A program made the position numbers and the translations under genes. A stretch of DNA of 64,000 bases from Pseudomonadales bacterium (GTDB lineage: Bacteria; Pseudomonadota; Gammaproteobacteria; Pseudomonadales; Azotimanducaceae). Within the stretch, counting starts at the first letter, position 1. Each line of letters opens with the position of its first letter. The DNA is taken from assembly GCA_022822135.1 (NCBI GenBank), contig JAJECH010000059.1, positions 62,001 through 126,000 on the forward strand. The letters run 5' to 3'. Positions 63,820-64,000 of the stretch are shown here, piece by piece. The notes beneath the pieces are model-generated. The model saw only the letters and a program-made list of their open reading frames with translations. It was not told the DNA's origin and did not search any database.

Positions 63820-64000
63820 TTCGATTCGCCTCACCTTAATAAACCGGCGGATCATGAAGCCTAAGCGCGCAGACAATCGGTCGCAGAGATTCTCGACCTC
63901 GGTCCAGTTTAAGAAACGAAGTGACCTCTTATTTCGAAACGCCTTGCAGTGACACCTCGCAGGACACAGCAGTCGCCAGCTGCTCTACTTTTTGACCTCG

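Overview
The window looks like a chromosomal segment of a heterotrophic, aerobic, Gram-negative proteobacterium, most likely a marine or host-associated gammaproteobacterium. The support is a FabY-type initiating ketoacyl synthase (known from Pseudomonas), two large TonB-dependent receptors, a family III CoA-transferase, bacterial catalase-peroxidase, mid-range base composition and frequent GTG/TTG starts. I cannot assign a genus. No rRNA, phage, transposase or CRISPR array is visible; the single RNA gene I can support is a selenocysteine tRNA.

Layout. 1-8.6 kb is housekeeping: the 3' part of katG, valS, a tight hisH-hisF-quinone oxidoreductase operon, hemH and a small acidic lipoprotein. 8.6-16.9 kb is accessory: three tandem paralogous copies of a nucleotidyltransferase gene, each with a related ~450-bp non-coding leader, then a 1133-codon type IIG-like restriction-modification gene carrying an 11-G homopolymer before its methylase motifs. 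17-27.3 kb is metabolic: LysR regulator and TauE/SafE permease, a single-chain biotin-dependent carboxylase of about 1630 residues holding both carboxyltransferase halves, biotin carboxylase and biotinyl domain, and divergently moaB, thiolase and fabY. 28-33.5 kb carries a secreted small protein, a repeat-rich lipoprotein subtilase and a decayed toxin-antitoxin pair. 34-46 kb has an NTF2-GH32 fusion, two overlapping ABC exporter genes, a TonB receptor, a relic of the fabY 3' end, two small membrane proteins and a DegT-type aminotransferase. 46.3-50 kb is an overlapping four-gene operon: DUF2141, carotenoid oxygenase, LytS-type kinase, LytTR regulator. 50-57 kb has a DUF4143 ATPase, a FitAB-type toxin-antitoxin pair, a SirB1-like protein, a CoA-transferase and a second TonB receptor. 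57-64 kb starts with tRNA-Sec and an AbiE toxin-antitoxin pair, then a sialidase-like protein and small enzymes (GNAT, ABM, ICMT-like, VOC, alpha/beta hydrolase).

How genes may work together (inference): the carboxylase would make a malonyl-type thioester that FabY can condense with acetyl-CoA, but they are transcribed divergently and nothing proves a joint pathway. The carotenoid oxygenase and the LytS/LytTR pair share one message, which suggests a sensor tied to carotenoid cleavage. The nucleotidyltransferase array beside a probably phase-variable restriction enzyme reads as a defence or genome-conflict region.

Strongest candidates for something undescribed are the single-chain carboxylase with its unusual domain order, the nucleotidyltransferase triplication beside a slippage-prone restriction gene, and the carotenoid oxygenase/two-component operon. 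All assignments were made by eye from motifs; no database search was possible.
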